DNA of 12,737 nucleotides from CAYOLL01 sp964404765 [NCBI: uncultured Gemmatimonadota bacterium] (GCA_964404765.1 CAYOLL010000171.1:1-12737); one strand, 5' to 3'. Positions 1 through 7,220 are shown, counted from the first letter of the stretch. Notes: generated by a model from the letters alone, not told the origin. A program made the numbers and translations.

Positions 1-20
1 TCAATCTCTAATCTCTAATC
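1..20. repeat. Heptamer tandem repeat (AATCTCT) at window edge
   Basis: The plus strand shows AATCTCT twice in a row (3-9 and 10-16) followed by AATC (17-20). The repeat runs into the stop codon of the cmr5-like ORF. It may be the edge of a longer array that continues outside the window; only two full units are visible. Confidence 0.5.
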
Positions 21-179
21 CACTTTTGCGATGACTTTCAACATACAAGCACGAACAATAATATCAGACGCGACATACTTTTGACCCTCGACTTCAAAAG
101 GTTTTAAGGTGCGCGTTTGATTGGCACATTCGTAAGCAAACTTTGCCCGGCCTTGTTCAATTCCGCTTATTCGTTTCAT
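15..179 (-). CDS. cmr5: Short Cmr5-like protein, probably truncated or diverged
   Basis: This 54-residue ORF starts at an ATG that overlaps the cmr4 stop (ATGA, 176-179), so the two are translationally coupled. The first 20 residues (MKRISGIEQGRAKFAYECAN) match the start of Cmr5, the small helical subunit of the type III-B backbone, and the position after cmr4 is the usual one. Cmr5 is normally about 120-150 residues. From about residue 21 the sequence (TRTLKPFEVEG and onward) does not look like Cmr5 to me, and a TAG stop follows at 15-17, inside a heptamer repeat. The other two frames of this strand hit stops soon after the conserved part, so a simple frameshift does not restore it. It may be a disrupted gene, a chimera, or a short divergent Cmr5. 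The start is well supported; functional status is unclear. Confidence 0.55.
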   Translation of the reverse strand: MKRISGIEQGRAKFAYECANQTRTLKPFEVEGQKYVASDIIVRACMLKVIAKVD

Positions 180-1237
180 TGTTGGCCTCCTTGCGTATTT
201 GAGATTTGCAGCAGTTGCTTCGATACGCGCATTAAACCTTTGCCGATCGTGGCGTTTCCGCCTAATTGAATGACCTCCGGCAATCCGTTGGCAAAAAATT
301 GCATAACCAATTCTTCCTGCCGGTTCGCATAATCGGACTGATTAAAGATACCTTTATCGGTGTCTTCCTTTTTAAAAATCGGTGTGGCAAGGGCTAACGA
401 ATACAGAACAGATTCGGAGGGTAGATATTCTTCGGTAAATAATGCACCCGGCTGGACCGTGCCTGTTTCGTTGTTGATCTTGATGCGTGTGATAACCTCC
501 GTGGACAGATTGACAAAGTCGCGGAAATCATCATTTGTCAGCACAACAATATCTCGTTGGACCTTATTACGCCAGAAGGCATACACATCCGGTTGACCCA
601 TCGTCGGGAAAATATTGGCCGCAACCCAGGTTGCAAATTTGCTGCAAGCGCCGTTAACGTCCGCATCCTTATTTACAGGAAACGAGTATTCCTCCAAAAT
701 GACGGTATTGTTGAGTAAAAGATCGCATTCATGAGGGGCTGAAACAGCATTTGGTATGGCAAAGTCTGGTGTTATGCCTGTGCAAAGCGCTAAATCATTT
801 TTGAATTTTTCAATGACTTGCGGACAGGTAATCCAGGCAAACACGCCTTTCATGGATTTGACCGGAAAAAGCAATAGGCGGGCATCAGTAAAGCCCAATG
901 CGCCAGCGTGGTTGTTATCGCCCTGGTTTTCAGGACCAAAAACTAAATCAATTGTTTTTCTATAAAGCTCACATACTTCAGATGTCTTTCTTTCCTCATC
1001 TGTGCAACGAACAGCACGCACACCATTCATTCCAACACGAATAAGTGGATCATGGCCTAAACGAGGATCTTCAAACGCTTCGCGAAGACCGCCTTTCAGG
1101 GATGAACCTTCAATTTTGGGAAAATCGGTGTGTCTTTCCCGTTGGATGGGCAAGTCCACAAAGCCCAGTTCGCCGCCGCTGCCAGCGTGGAGCGGGGTTT
1201 CGCAAATCAGGAAAAAAGGTCGCGCTAATTTAAACAT
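176..1237 (-). CDS. cmr4: Type III-B effector backbone and target-RNA nuclease Cmr4 (Cas7 family)
   Basis: Cmr4 forms the repeated backbone of the Cmr complex along the crRNA and cuts bound target RNA at 6-nt intervals. This 353-residue protein has the family's N-terminal pattern: TPLHAGSGGELGFVDLPIQR (14-33), then RERHTDFP and the RAMP-type SSLKGGLRE (45-53). Asp28, in the GFVD segment, aligns by eye with the catalytic Asp of characterised Cmr4 proteins (D26 in Pyrococcus). The C-terminal glycine-rich segment (IQLGGNATIGKGLMRV) is also typical. The protein is on the long side for the family. A strong AGGAGG site lies six bases before the ATG, and the gene starts 22 nt after hepT, so it has its own ribosome entry despite the inserted toxin-antitoxin genes. 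Its stop overlaps the start of the cmr5-like ORF. Confidence 0.95.
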   Translation of the reverse strand: MFKLARPFFLICETPLHAGSGGELGFVDLPIQRERHTDFPKIEGSSLKGGLREAFEDPRLGHDPLIRVGMNGVRAVRCTDEERKTSEVCELYRKTIDLVFGPENQGDNNHAGALGFTDARLLLFPVKSMKGVFAWITCPQVIEKFKNDLALCTGITPDFAIPNAVSAPHECDLLLNNTVILEEYSFPVNKDADVNGACSKFATWVAANIFPTMGQPDVYAFWRNKVQRDIVVLTNDDFRDFVNLSTEVITRIKINNETGTVQPGALFTEEYLPSESVLYSLALATPIFKKEDTDKGIFNQSDYANRQEELVMQFFANGLPEVIQLGGNATIGKGLMRVSKQLLQISNTQGGQQ

Positions 1238-1259
1238 GTTATGCCTCCTGTGTTGAGTT

Positions 1260-1610
1260 TTATACTGCCGATGGCAGGTTGTTTAAAACCAGTTCAATGT
1301 CGTTTTTCAGTTGGGGTACTTCGGCGCTGACCACATCCCACACAATGCGGTAATTAACGCCAAAATAGCCGTGAATGAGTTTATCGCGCATTCCGGCAAA
1401 GGCTTTCCAATCAATATGGGGATTTTTTTGTTTAATGTCCGGCGGCACGTTTTTTATGGCCTCGCCAATGATCTCGAGGCTGCGGACAAAGGCACGCTTT
1501 AAATCCTCGTCATCCAAAAAGTCTTCGCAGCGAAGACTGGCAGATCTTTGGATCAAATAGGCAGCCTCGTCAATTATATGGCGCAAATACTCATGCGGCG
1601 AGAGGGACAT
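1260..1610 (-). CDS. hepT: HepT-like HEPN-domain toxin RNase (DUF86)
   Basis: A 116-residue HEPN protein of the DUF86/HepT family. The diagnostic motif is RDKLIHGY: Arg75, four residues, His80, one residue, Tyr82 (RX4HXY). In characterised HepT toxins the Arg and His form the RNase site, and the Tyr is modified with AMP by the partner MntA, which silences the toxin. The rest reads as an alpha-helical bundle. The ATG lies 20 nt inside the end of mntA, and GAAGGAAG precedes it, so the pair is translationally coupled in the antitoxin-first order. The pair sits inside the Cmr operon, between the CARF-RelE gene and cmr4, on the same strand. All motif residues are intact, so an active toxin is expected. 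A role tied to CRISPR immunity is an inference from position. Confidence 0.92.
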   Translation of the reverse strand: MSLSPHEYLRHIIDEAAYLIQRSASLRCEDFLDDEDLKRAFVRSLEIIGEAIKNVPPDIKQKNPHIDWKAFAGMRDKLIHGYFGVNYRIVWDVVSAEVPQLKNDIELVLNNLPSAV

Positions 1611-1908
1611 TTTCCACTTCCTTCAAAATATGCGGGCCTATATACGGGCTCAACGCCGCAGGCGTGATGAGCTCCACCTTTCGATCCAAGATTTCTTCCA
1701 AGAAAAAAACAGCCTTCATAAAGTTGCGGAAGGTCTCTTTTTCCGGCTCAAACTCCGCCAGCAGGTCGATATCGCTTTCCGCCGTCTGCTCGCCGCGGGC
1801 AAATGAGCCAAACAGCCCGATCTTGCGCAGGCCAAAGACCGCCAATTGATTGCGGTGATGCGCTAACAGTTGAAAGATGTGGTGTTTGTCAAGGGTTGTG
1901 GGTGTCAT
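1591..1908 (-). CDS. mntA: MntA-like minimal nucleotidyltransferase antitoxin
   Basis: A 105-residue minimal nucleotidyltransferase. The catalytic signature GSX10DXD is complete: Gly34-Ser35, then Asp46 and Asp48 in ESDIDLL, with Glu79 in KVELIT as a candidate third metal ligand. Characterised MntA proteins transfer AMP from ATP onto the HepT tyrosine and thereby neutralise the toxin. hepT follows directly with a 20-nt overlap. I chose the ATG at 1908; a TTG at 1923 would add five residues, and neither has a strong Shine-Dalgarno site. The gene starts 41 nt after the CARF-RelE stop, the largest gap within the operon, and that gap holds most of a tandem 15-bp duplication, suggesting an insertion seam. 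It could be co-transcribed with the cmr genes from the promoter at 7171-7199. Confidence 0.9.
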   Translation of the reverse strand: MTPTTLDKHHIFQLLAHHRNQLAVFGLRKIGLFGSFARGEQTAESDIDLLAEFEPEKETFRNFMKAVFFLEEILDRKVELITPAALSPYIGPHILKEVENVPLAA

Positions 1909-1925
1909 TGTGATAGCTACCAATT

Positions 1926-1955
1926 AAAAGGGACTCAGCTAAAAGGAACTCAGCG
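1926..1955. repeat. Tandem 15-bp duplication at the CARF-RelE/mntA junction
   Basis: Two adjacent 15-bp copies, 1926-1940 (AAAAGGGACTCAGCT) and 1941-1955 (AAAAGGAACTCAGCG), match at 13 of 15 positions. The second copy contains the stop codon of the CARF-RelE gene. This is the only loose junction in the operon and may be a scar of the insertion of the toxin-antitoxin pair. Confidence 0.65.
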
Positions 1956-3074
1956 AGTAATTTTAACGCGCTTAAGTTTTGCTTTAGAAATTGCATCAAT
2001 TTTTATTGCGTTTTCAAAAGATGTATTTCTCCAGTAACGATTGTGATCATCGTAATTTTCAAAGCTTTTGTAGATGTAAATTTTTCCTTCAGTTTCAAAA
2101 TAATAAATCCGAAGTGTATTTCTCCCGTCATCATGGACAGTATGTCCATTTTTCATTTCCGTTTTTCGCCTCACTGGGTCAAAAAACTTCTCTGTTAATA
2201 TCTTCATGCAATGCTGTTGCTTTTCCAATTCATGCCATACGTCATCTGACGCATAAAACAGAAAGTAGTCTGATTTGTAGCGAATCCAAAAAATAGTCCC
2301 CAGCGGGTTTAGAACTACATCAGCTCCGTCAATTTCCAAACAGCTTCCGGCCTCGTCCAAAAATCCATTTTGAAAGGTGAGCTTGGGAACAATTGCACCG
2401 CCATCCAAAAGACCAAATTGATCCCAATACTTTTCGAAAACGGCTAAATTAATACTTAATGGAGCTTGTGGAATTCGGATCAGTTCATTGGTATCCTCGA
2501 AAATATAGTATAAAGGCATGTTATTTATTTGACCCATAATTGTCAAATAGGGAATTGTAGCTTTATAACCGCCAGTGATATTCAAAATAGTATTGGCATA
2601 ATAGCCGCCCGTAATCTGAAAAATCCGGTTAATCAGATTGACCATGCCCTCTTTTTCAAAATCGGCTCGCTTTTTGACTTGCAAGCCTTTAATAACATCT
2701 TGAGCTGAATTAAAATGCACCGTTATCGTGTGACCGCCAAGGCTTTTGTAATTGTTCAACAGCTCGACCAATAACTCCGCCGCCAAACGGGCTACCACAG
2801 TATCTGTGGCAATCAGGTACACCTCAAGATTATCCTTAAGTTCAACAAGTAGCTTATGCAGGCTTTTGATTTCGGCGGAACACTCTTCAAACTTACCATT
2901 CTGACGTTTACAGTTGACCCACTCGTTAACCGCCGATCTAAGATCATCTCGGTCCCTCTTGTAGGTATCCCACTCATAATGGAAGAATTCTTTGAGATTC
3001 TCATAGGCATTATTCGCACAGTCTTTCAGATAATTTGTAAAAATAGATGTTCCGACAGGTGTAATCACTTTCAT
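1950..3074 (-). CDS. cami1: CARF-RelE effector, Cami1-like mRNA interferase of type III CRISPR
   Basis: A 374-residue protein with an N-terminal CARF domain of the APE2256 type: ITPVGTSIFTNYL (4-16) and the ligand-loop segment NITGGYKATIPYLTIMGQ (165-182), followed by a helical linker to about residue 265. The last ~105 residues (SDYFLFYASDDVWHELEK, then RNTLRIYYFETEGKIYIYKSF at 318-338 and ENAIK) have the strand and charge pattern of RelE-family ribonucleases, not HEPN; I see no RX4-6H motif in this region. Known Cami1 proteins combine CARF and RelE, are switched on by cyclic oligoadenylate made by Cas10, and cut ribosome-bound mRNA, halting translation. The ATG overlaps the cmr3 stop (ATGA, 3071-3074), so it is part of the operon. 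The CARF call is firm; the RelE call rests on pattern recognition and catalytic residues are not assigned. The alternative is a CARF protein with an undescribed C-terminal domain. Confidence 0.82.
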   Translation of the reverse strand: MKVITPVGTSIFTNYLKDCANNAYENLKEFFHYEWDTYKRDRDDLRSAVNEWVNCKRQNGKFEECSAEIKSLHKLLVELKDNLEVYLIATDTVVARLAAELLVELLNNYKSLGGHTITVHFNSAQDVIKGLQVKKRADFEKEGMVNLINRIFQITGGYYANTILNITGGYKATIPYLTIMGQINNMPLYYIFEDTNELIRIPQAPLSINLAVFEKYWDQFGLLDGGAIVPKLTFQNGFLDEAGSCLEIDGADVVLNPLGTIFWIRYKSDYFLFYASDDVWHELEKQQHCMKILTEKFFDPVRRKTEMKNGHTVHDDGRNTLRIYYFETEGKIYIYKSFENYDDHNRYWRNTSFENAIKIDAISKAKLKRVKITR

Positions 3075-4159
3075 AATCCGGATTCTCCTACAAAAGTAAG
3101 CCCAAAACCTTGCTCAGCGTCATAATCTGAAATACACTGGCCATGAAAAGACGTTTGTACCTCATCAGCAGTTCCTTCCAGAATCTCAAACCAATATACA
3201 CTACCGGCAGGAACAGCCCGTCGCATGGGCTTTGGCCCCTTGGGATTGGTCATGCTAAAGCCGCCGATCATGATAGGTTTACCAATAATGGCGGTGATTA
3301 ATTTAAGTTTCAAACTATTAAAATGCCAGATGTAATGGGATTGACCCGTCTGAGGATCGCTCTCTTCATTCATTCCCTTTGGTCGCCAGCCATCCTTAAA
3401 TAGGGCAGGGCTGGCCAAATAGAGCTTAAAGGTCTTGCTATTTAGTGCCAGCGCCAATATTGGCGAAACGTCTACCGCTTTATATGCTGCGGACTTGCCT
3501 TCACCACCCAATTTTATCATCCCATGATCAGCTATGGATAAGCCTTCAAACTCTACAAAAAAAGAAACTGCGCCGCGCTTGGATTGTAAACGACGCATAT
3601 CCGCGCGATAAAGTTTTCCTTCACTAGTAACATGAGTGCTGTTTTCACGGCCAATGCCGATCTTTGGCTCAGGAGTTGTTAAAGCAGAAAGAAGCTCGCG
3701 TGTTAAATTATCCGTTTTTCCATTTAAATAGCGACCTAAGGTTAAGGTAGAATCCGTAAATAAACTGGCGTCGTCATCTTTTCCAGGCGCATCGCCATCG
3801 TGGTAGAAAACAAAATCAAGCTTGCTGTTTGAAGCTTTTAAAGATGAATGATTTTTCAAAGCCACTACTTTTTCTTCAATCTTCAAACAATCTAATGGCG
3901 CTGGGAATAAAAGCTGTGTCCCCTTTTGCAAGGCGAACATTTTAATCCGCAGTTTTTGTGATGGATCCTGATCATTCTTTTCTCCTTTGGCTTTATCAAA
4001 ATGAGCAGAGTTTTCGGCAAAATATTGGGTACGCAGTGCACCATAAATAACCGAAGGAGGTGGGGGGAAAATGGAGGTTGCCCAAGTTTCTTCTCCATAT
4101 GAAAACGGTTTACCATCCCGAAAAAAAACTGCGTCTAACGGATCAATCTTAATCTTCAT
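3071..4159 (-). CDS. cmr3: Type III-B Cmr3 (Cas5-like, crRNA 5' handle binding)
   Basis: Cmr3 sits at the foot of the Cmr complex, where with Cas10 it holds the 5' tag of the crRNA. The protein begins with the family signature DPLDAVFFRDGKPFSYGEE (6-24) and FPPPPSVIYGALR (31-43). Near the C-terminus it has PMRRAVPAGSVYWFE and the glycine-rich GFGLTFVG. I place the start at the ATG ending at 4159 (362 residues), not at 4186: AGGAAGG lies six bases before this ATG, and homologues begin right before the DPLDAVFFRDG motif. This start overlaps the last 11 nt of cmr2. The gene's own stop overlaps the CARF-RelE start by 4 nt. Confidence 0.95.
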   Translation of the reverse strand: MKIKIDPLDAVFFRDGKPFSYGEETWATSIFPPPPSVIYGALRTQYFAENSAHFDKAKGEKNDQDPSQKLRIKMFALQKGTQLLFPAPLDCLKIEEKVVALKNHSSLKASNSKLDFVFYHDGDAPGKDDDASLFTDSTLTLGRYLNGKTDNLTRELLSALTTPEPKIGIGRENSTHVTSEGKLYRADMRRLQSKRGAVSFFVEFEGLSIADHGMIKLGGEGKSAAYKAVDVSPILALALNSKTFKLYLASPALFKDGWRPKGMNEESDPQTGQSHYIWHFNSLKLKLITAIIGKPIMIGGFSMTNPKGPKPMRRAVPAGSVYWFEILEGTADEVQTSFHGQCISDYDAEQGFGLTFVGESGL

Positions 4160-5975
4160 TGGATACCTTCCTGGCCATATGGTCAATGATTTGCAGGGTA
4201 TAAAGAAAATTTTCGAAAGTATGACTATGAAAATTCAGCGCATTCATACTTTTGACAAGCTGATCAATAACTTCAACTTTCTTGCTTTTATACTCAGTTT
4301 CATCCTTAAAATCGCTTCGCTTAAGCTTACAGGAACGTCCGGCAAGGCGGGATATTTCGATTTCTACTTGAGGTCGAAATCCGGTCATTTTTCCATCTGC
4401 ATCCATAAGCAAACAGAATTCCTTATCCAGTTGATGAATAAATGTATTGGAGAAGGCATCACCGCTCAGCAAGTCATAAATGTCTTTAAAGTGGGGCAGG
4501 ATGGCATCATCATATTTCCATCTATAAGTCGCTTTATGAATTTCCCCGGAGTGCTTTAGTGTGGCAATCGTAAAGGCGTCTTTCTTCTTTTTATCCAAAT
4601 CATTTTTCGCTGCGGATTGCATCTTTTTGGCCCACTTCAGCGCCTCCGAAAGCGGTGTCTTATAATGGGCAATGACCACACCTGCAGAAAATGTTGGTTT
4701 ATTACCCGTGTAAGGCGTCAGACCAATTTCATCAAACAATTTTCGCACGTATTGCATTACCGTAAACAAATGTCGCAAGTTGACAAAACCCAAAAAGTCA
4801 TCGCCCCCGGCGTATACTGTTCGCCCAAGAACTTTCTTTTGCTCGGCCTTACCTTTTTCGTTCAAGTAGTCTTTCGCTTTTTGGGCAAAAATTCCTAACT
4901 GCGACGAAATGTGATAATGAAAGGCTTCCAATTGAGTTGTATCTTTTAGAAAATCACCCGAAAGCCACTTGCCCATATGATCGCCGTCAAAGCTCAACAC
5001 GGCATAATAGGGTCGAATGTGAATCGGTTTATCTTTGTAATCATCATTCAGCTTTCCATTTAATCTTTTCAAAGCTTCTTCCGCAAGCGGAATTTCTCGT
5101 TCATCATAAAGCTTTTCCAGTTTCCTTTTGTCTCGATTATTCTCCAAATCAAAAAGAATTTGTTTATCAAACTTCAAGTTTAGATGGGGATACCTGCCCC
5201 GCAACTCCGTAAGGGAGTCCATTAGTGCAATCTCGGCAATGGAGGGAAAATCCGCGTCAAATTCAATCGGCTTAAAAAGATTTCGTGCGCTTTCCGCCTT
5301 TCGTTTACCGAAACAGACCGCACATAAACCCTCCCCCATTTGCAAATCTTTTTTGGTAATCGGGGAAGTCAGGTCGTGCTTTATAATGTGAACAGAATCA
5401 TTGCTTGACAGTTTCCACGGGGTTTCATTGGTTTCACTTTCTTTTTCAGTTTTGCGATAAAATTTAACATTCCTCTCCCCGCAAATGGCGCATTTCCGTC
5501 CGGTTTCTTCCAATTGATCAAAAGTGCGGACATTCTTAATGGCCCCCATCAGCCTGGTGATTTCATCATAGCTCTTGGCGTAATTAGCCGGGTCTTTTTC
5601 CACAAATAACCAGTTGATAGAGAGAAACTTGCTAATTTGATCATCATAATTTATTGACGCATTTGTTGACCTAATCGCCTCATCAGCTATTTTTTTGAAG
5701 GCGTCTTTTACAGCGTCTTCAACCTTTGTTCCAAAGTCTTTTAATTTCGATTCATCCTTATCCACAACGGCTAAAAACTCGTTTAATAGGGAATCGGTGG
5801 CCGTGTTGGCTTGTGGAAAGATGAGTTTGGCTCCATCGGTTTGTGCTGTTTTAATGGCCGTTTGGCACAAATAGGAGAGAATGAAACTTCCGGCGTAGAG
5901 GTCTTGTGTCTTGCGGGCCTGTTGGATATAGGACTGCACCGGGCCGATTTTGAAAAGGAATAGATATTGGCTCAT
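4149..5975 (-). CDS. cmr2: Type III-B Cas10/Cmr2 without HD domain, cyclic oligoadenylate synthase
   Basis: Large subunit of the Cmr complex, 608 residues. It starts directly with the FKIGPVQSYIQQARKTQDLY segment (8-27) seen in Cmr2 after the HD domain, so the HD DNase domain is absent. A zinc-knuckle region has CAIC (162-165) and CAVC (218-221). The first Palm domain carries SFDGDHMGKWLSG (328-340); the second carries AGGDDFLGF with GGDD at residues 390-393 (4797-4808), the site for cyclic oligoadenylate synthesis in this family. C-terminal helices follow. Intact GGDD without HD predicts signalling on target RNA binding but no ssDNA cutting by this subunit. The ATG overlaps the cmr1 stop (ATGA, 5972-5975) and GGAAGAGG lies just upstream. 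Two CARF genes in the window are its likely signal receivers. Confidence 0.96.
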   Translation of the reverse strand: MSQYLFLFKIGPVQSYIQQARKTQDLYAGSFILSYLCQTAIKTAQTDGAKLIFPQANTATDSLLNEFLAVVDKDESKLKDFGTKVEDAVKDAFKKIADEAIRSTNASINYDDQISKFLSINWLFVEKDPANYAKSYDEITRLMGAIKNVRTFDQLEETGRKCAICGERNVKFYRKTEKESETNETPWKLSSNDSVHIIKHDLTSPITKKDLQMGEGLCAVCFGKRKAESARNLFKPIEFDADFPSIAEIALMDSLTELRGRYPHLNLKFDKQILFDLENNRDKRKLEKLYDEREIPLAEEALKRLNGKLNDDYKDKPIHIRPYYAVLSFDGDHMGKWLSGDFLKDTTQLEAFHYHISSQLGIFAQKAKDYLNEKGKAEQKKVLGRTVYAGGDDFLGFVNLRHLFTVMQYVRKLFDEIGLTPYTGNKPTFSAGVVIAHYKTPLSEALKWAKKMQSAAKNDLDKKKKDAFTIATLKHSGEIHKATYRWKYDDAILPHFKDIYDLLSGDAFSNTFIHQLDKEFCLLMDADGKMTGFRPQVEIEISRLAGRSCKLKRSDFKDETEYKSKKVEVIDQLVKSMNALNFHSHTFENFLYTLQIIDHMARKVSNED

Positions 5976-6979
5976 AAGGTCACCTCTTCCATCTTGCTTT
6001 GTAATAAAGTATTAAATTCGCCACAATACTTTTTAAATTTTTCTTCAGCGTCCGCCGGAATCCGCGCCGCGCTTTTATCTATTCCATCACAATATTTGGA
6101 GGCTAAGTACAAAATATAACCATCATACCCTTTTTCAGTTTTTTGCACATGCAGGAAGTAGGGCTTTCCGTGACGGTCTAAAAATGATTTTTGTTGCTTA
6201 TCCGCCACAATCGGCGCGCCAATGTATTGCCGTTTTTGAAAGTCATGCTTGCGCTCCAAATTACCTCGGGCTTCGCGATAAATAATGCCCAATTGACCCA
6301 AGCATTCGTCCCACGATTTACATGTATGCATTAGTTTAAAAAGTTTTGCTTGACTGGAAAAGGCGCTGAATGCAGGCAGTTCGAGATTTGTTTTAAGCGT
6401 TTTCAAGTCCATGTATTCGGATAAACTTTGCGTGACAGCAAAACAGCCAAAACCATTCCGTGATTTTGCGCCCAAACCACCAAACCGGGCAAATAGCGCA
6501 AAGCTTTTCAATACTTCGGACTTGATGGTTTCATCTTGGGTACTTATGATAAGTTCAAATGTTGTTCCGGCCGGCAAGTAATCACGGTTGAAGTCATTAC
6601 GCCTTTTCTCTTTGTTATAATCCAACGTGCCATAAGCCAGATATTCAAGAATATTGATTTTGAAACTCCGGCCTTTACTTGTCACCTGAATCAATTGATT
6701 GGGTAAAGGATCGTGACGGCCTTCCAAACCCTGTGCCCGCACTTGAAGTGAAAAAGCGCTTTTTCGCCCGCCATCATTGGACGTGCCAAAGATTTCGCCT
6801 TCCCGTGCTGACATTTTTTCCAATTCAGCATTGTCTTTGTGCCTACCCCAATAAGCGGCTCGCCACCAGAAACGCATTGCGCCTTTGATTGAAGGCGGGC
6901 GAAGTTCGGCTTCTTGTTGATTCGCGCCGGAAATAAACATCGGGGTAATAGTTTCACATTCAAATGTAATCGTATTCAT
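5972..6979 (-). CDS. cmr1: Type III-B Cmr1 (Cas7-like RAMP subunit)
   Basis: First gene of the operon. Cmr1 belongs to the RAMP superfamily and binds at the crRNA 3' end of the Cmr complex. The 335-residue protein shows the classic start TFECETITPMFISGANQQEA (5-24), then LRPPSIKGAMRFWWRAAYWG (26-45), and a glycine-rich segment FGGLGAKSRNGFGCF further in. An ATG at 6994 would add five residues, but the start at 6979 is preceded by GAGG at a six-base spacing and matches family starts. The gene lies about 185 nt downstream of a TTGACA/TAAGAT promoter. Its stop overlaps the cmr2 start by 4 nt. Confidence 0.96.
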   Translation of the reverse strand: MNTITFECETITPMFISGANQQEAELRPPSIKGAMRFWWRAAYWGRHKDNAELEKMSAREGEIFGTSNDGGRKSAFSLQVRAQGLEGRHDPLPNQLIQVTSKGRSFKINILEYLAYGTLDYNKEKRRNDFNRDYLPAGTTFELIISTQDETIKSEVLKSFALFARFGGLGAKSRNGFGCFAVTQSLSEYMDLKTLKTNLELPAFSAFSSQAKLFKLMHTCKSWDECLGQLGIIYREARGNLERKHDFQKRQYIGAPIVADKQQKSFLDRHGKPYFLHVQKTEKGYDGYILYLASKYCDGIDKSAARIPADAEEKFKKYCGEFNTLLQSKMEEVTL

Positions 6980-7170
6980 AACGATCCTCATCATAATTAG
7001 AGTTAGGTTTCAAGCCAAAAAACACAAACAGGCCCACCCCCGCCATAGCAGAAATGCGCCCGATTGTCTATCAAAATTAAAATGTGTACGCTGAATCGCT
7101 GTCGTCATAAATCCCCCGTGGCGGGGCGCTGAAAAAAGACCCCGAACCCGGACCAATGAAATGTGATTAA
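6980..7170 (-). other. Leader region of the cmr operon
   Basis: The stretch between the predicted promoter and cmr1 is unusually long for the otherwise compact operon. It contains a short GC-rich hairpin (7114-7118 CCCCG pairing with 7122-7126 CGGGG) and a 32-codon ORF on the minus strand (7010-7108) whose reality I doubt. No riboswitch or CRISPR repeat is recognised. Together with 7171-7369 (promoter and terminator) it accounts for the 390-nt gap between cmr1 and the NE0113-family gene. Confidence 0.4.
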
Positions 7171-7199
7171 ATCTTACCAAAAGCGGACAAAATTGTCAA
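7171..7199 (-). promoter_or_regulatory. Sigma70-type promoter of the cmr operon
   Basis: On the minus strand a perfect -35 box TTGACA (7199-7194) is followed, after exactly 17 nt, by TAAGAT (7176-7171), four of six matches to TATAAT. Transcription would start near 7164 and run into cmr1. It sits right after the terminator of the upstream NE0113-family gene, so the operon is probably transcribed independently. Confidence 0.7.
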
Positions 7200-7220
7200 T
7201 TAAAAGTTTCTCAAGGGTTC

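Noticed and set aside
4071-4559. A 162-residue open frame on the plus strand.
   Set aside because: It is antisense to the cmr3 start and the cmr2 end, both firmly identified.
7010-7108. A 32-codon ORF in the cmr leader (minus strand) as a leader peptide.
   Set aside because: The G-rich stretch before its ATG is too close for a good ribosome site, and I recognise nothing in the product.
7130-7165. A possible attenuator in the cmr leader: GC-rich sequence followed by TTTTTT on the minus strand.
   Set aside because: The best stem is only about four pairs, too weak to end transcription.
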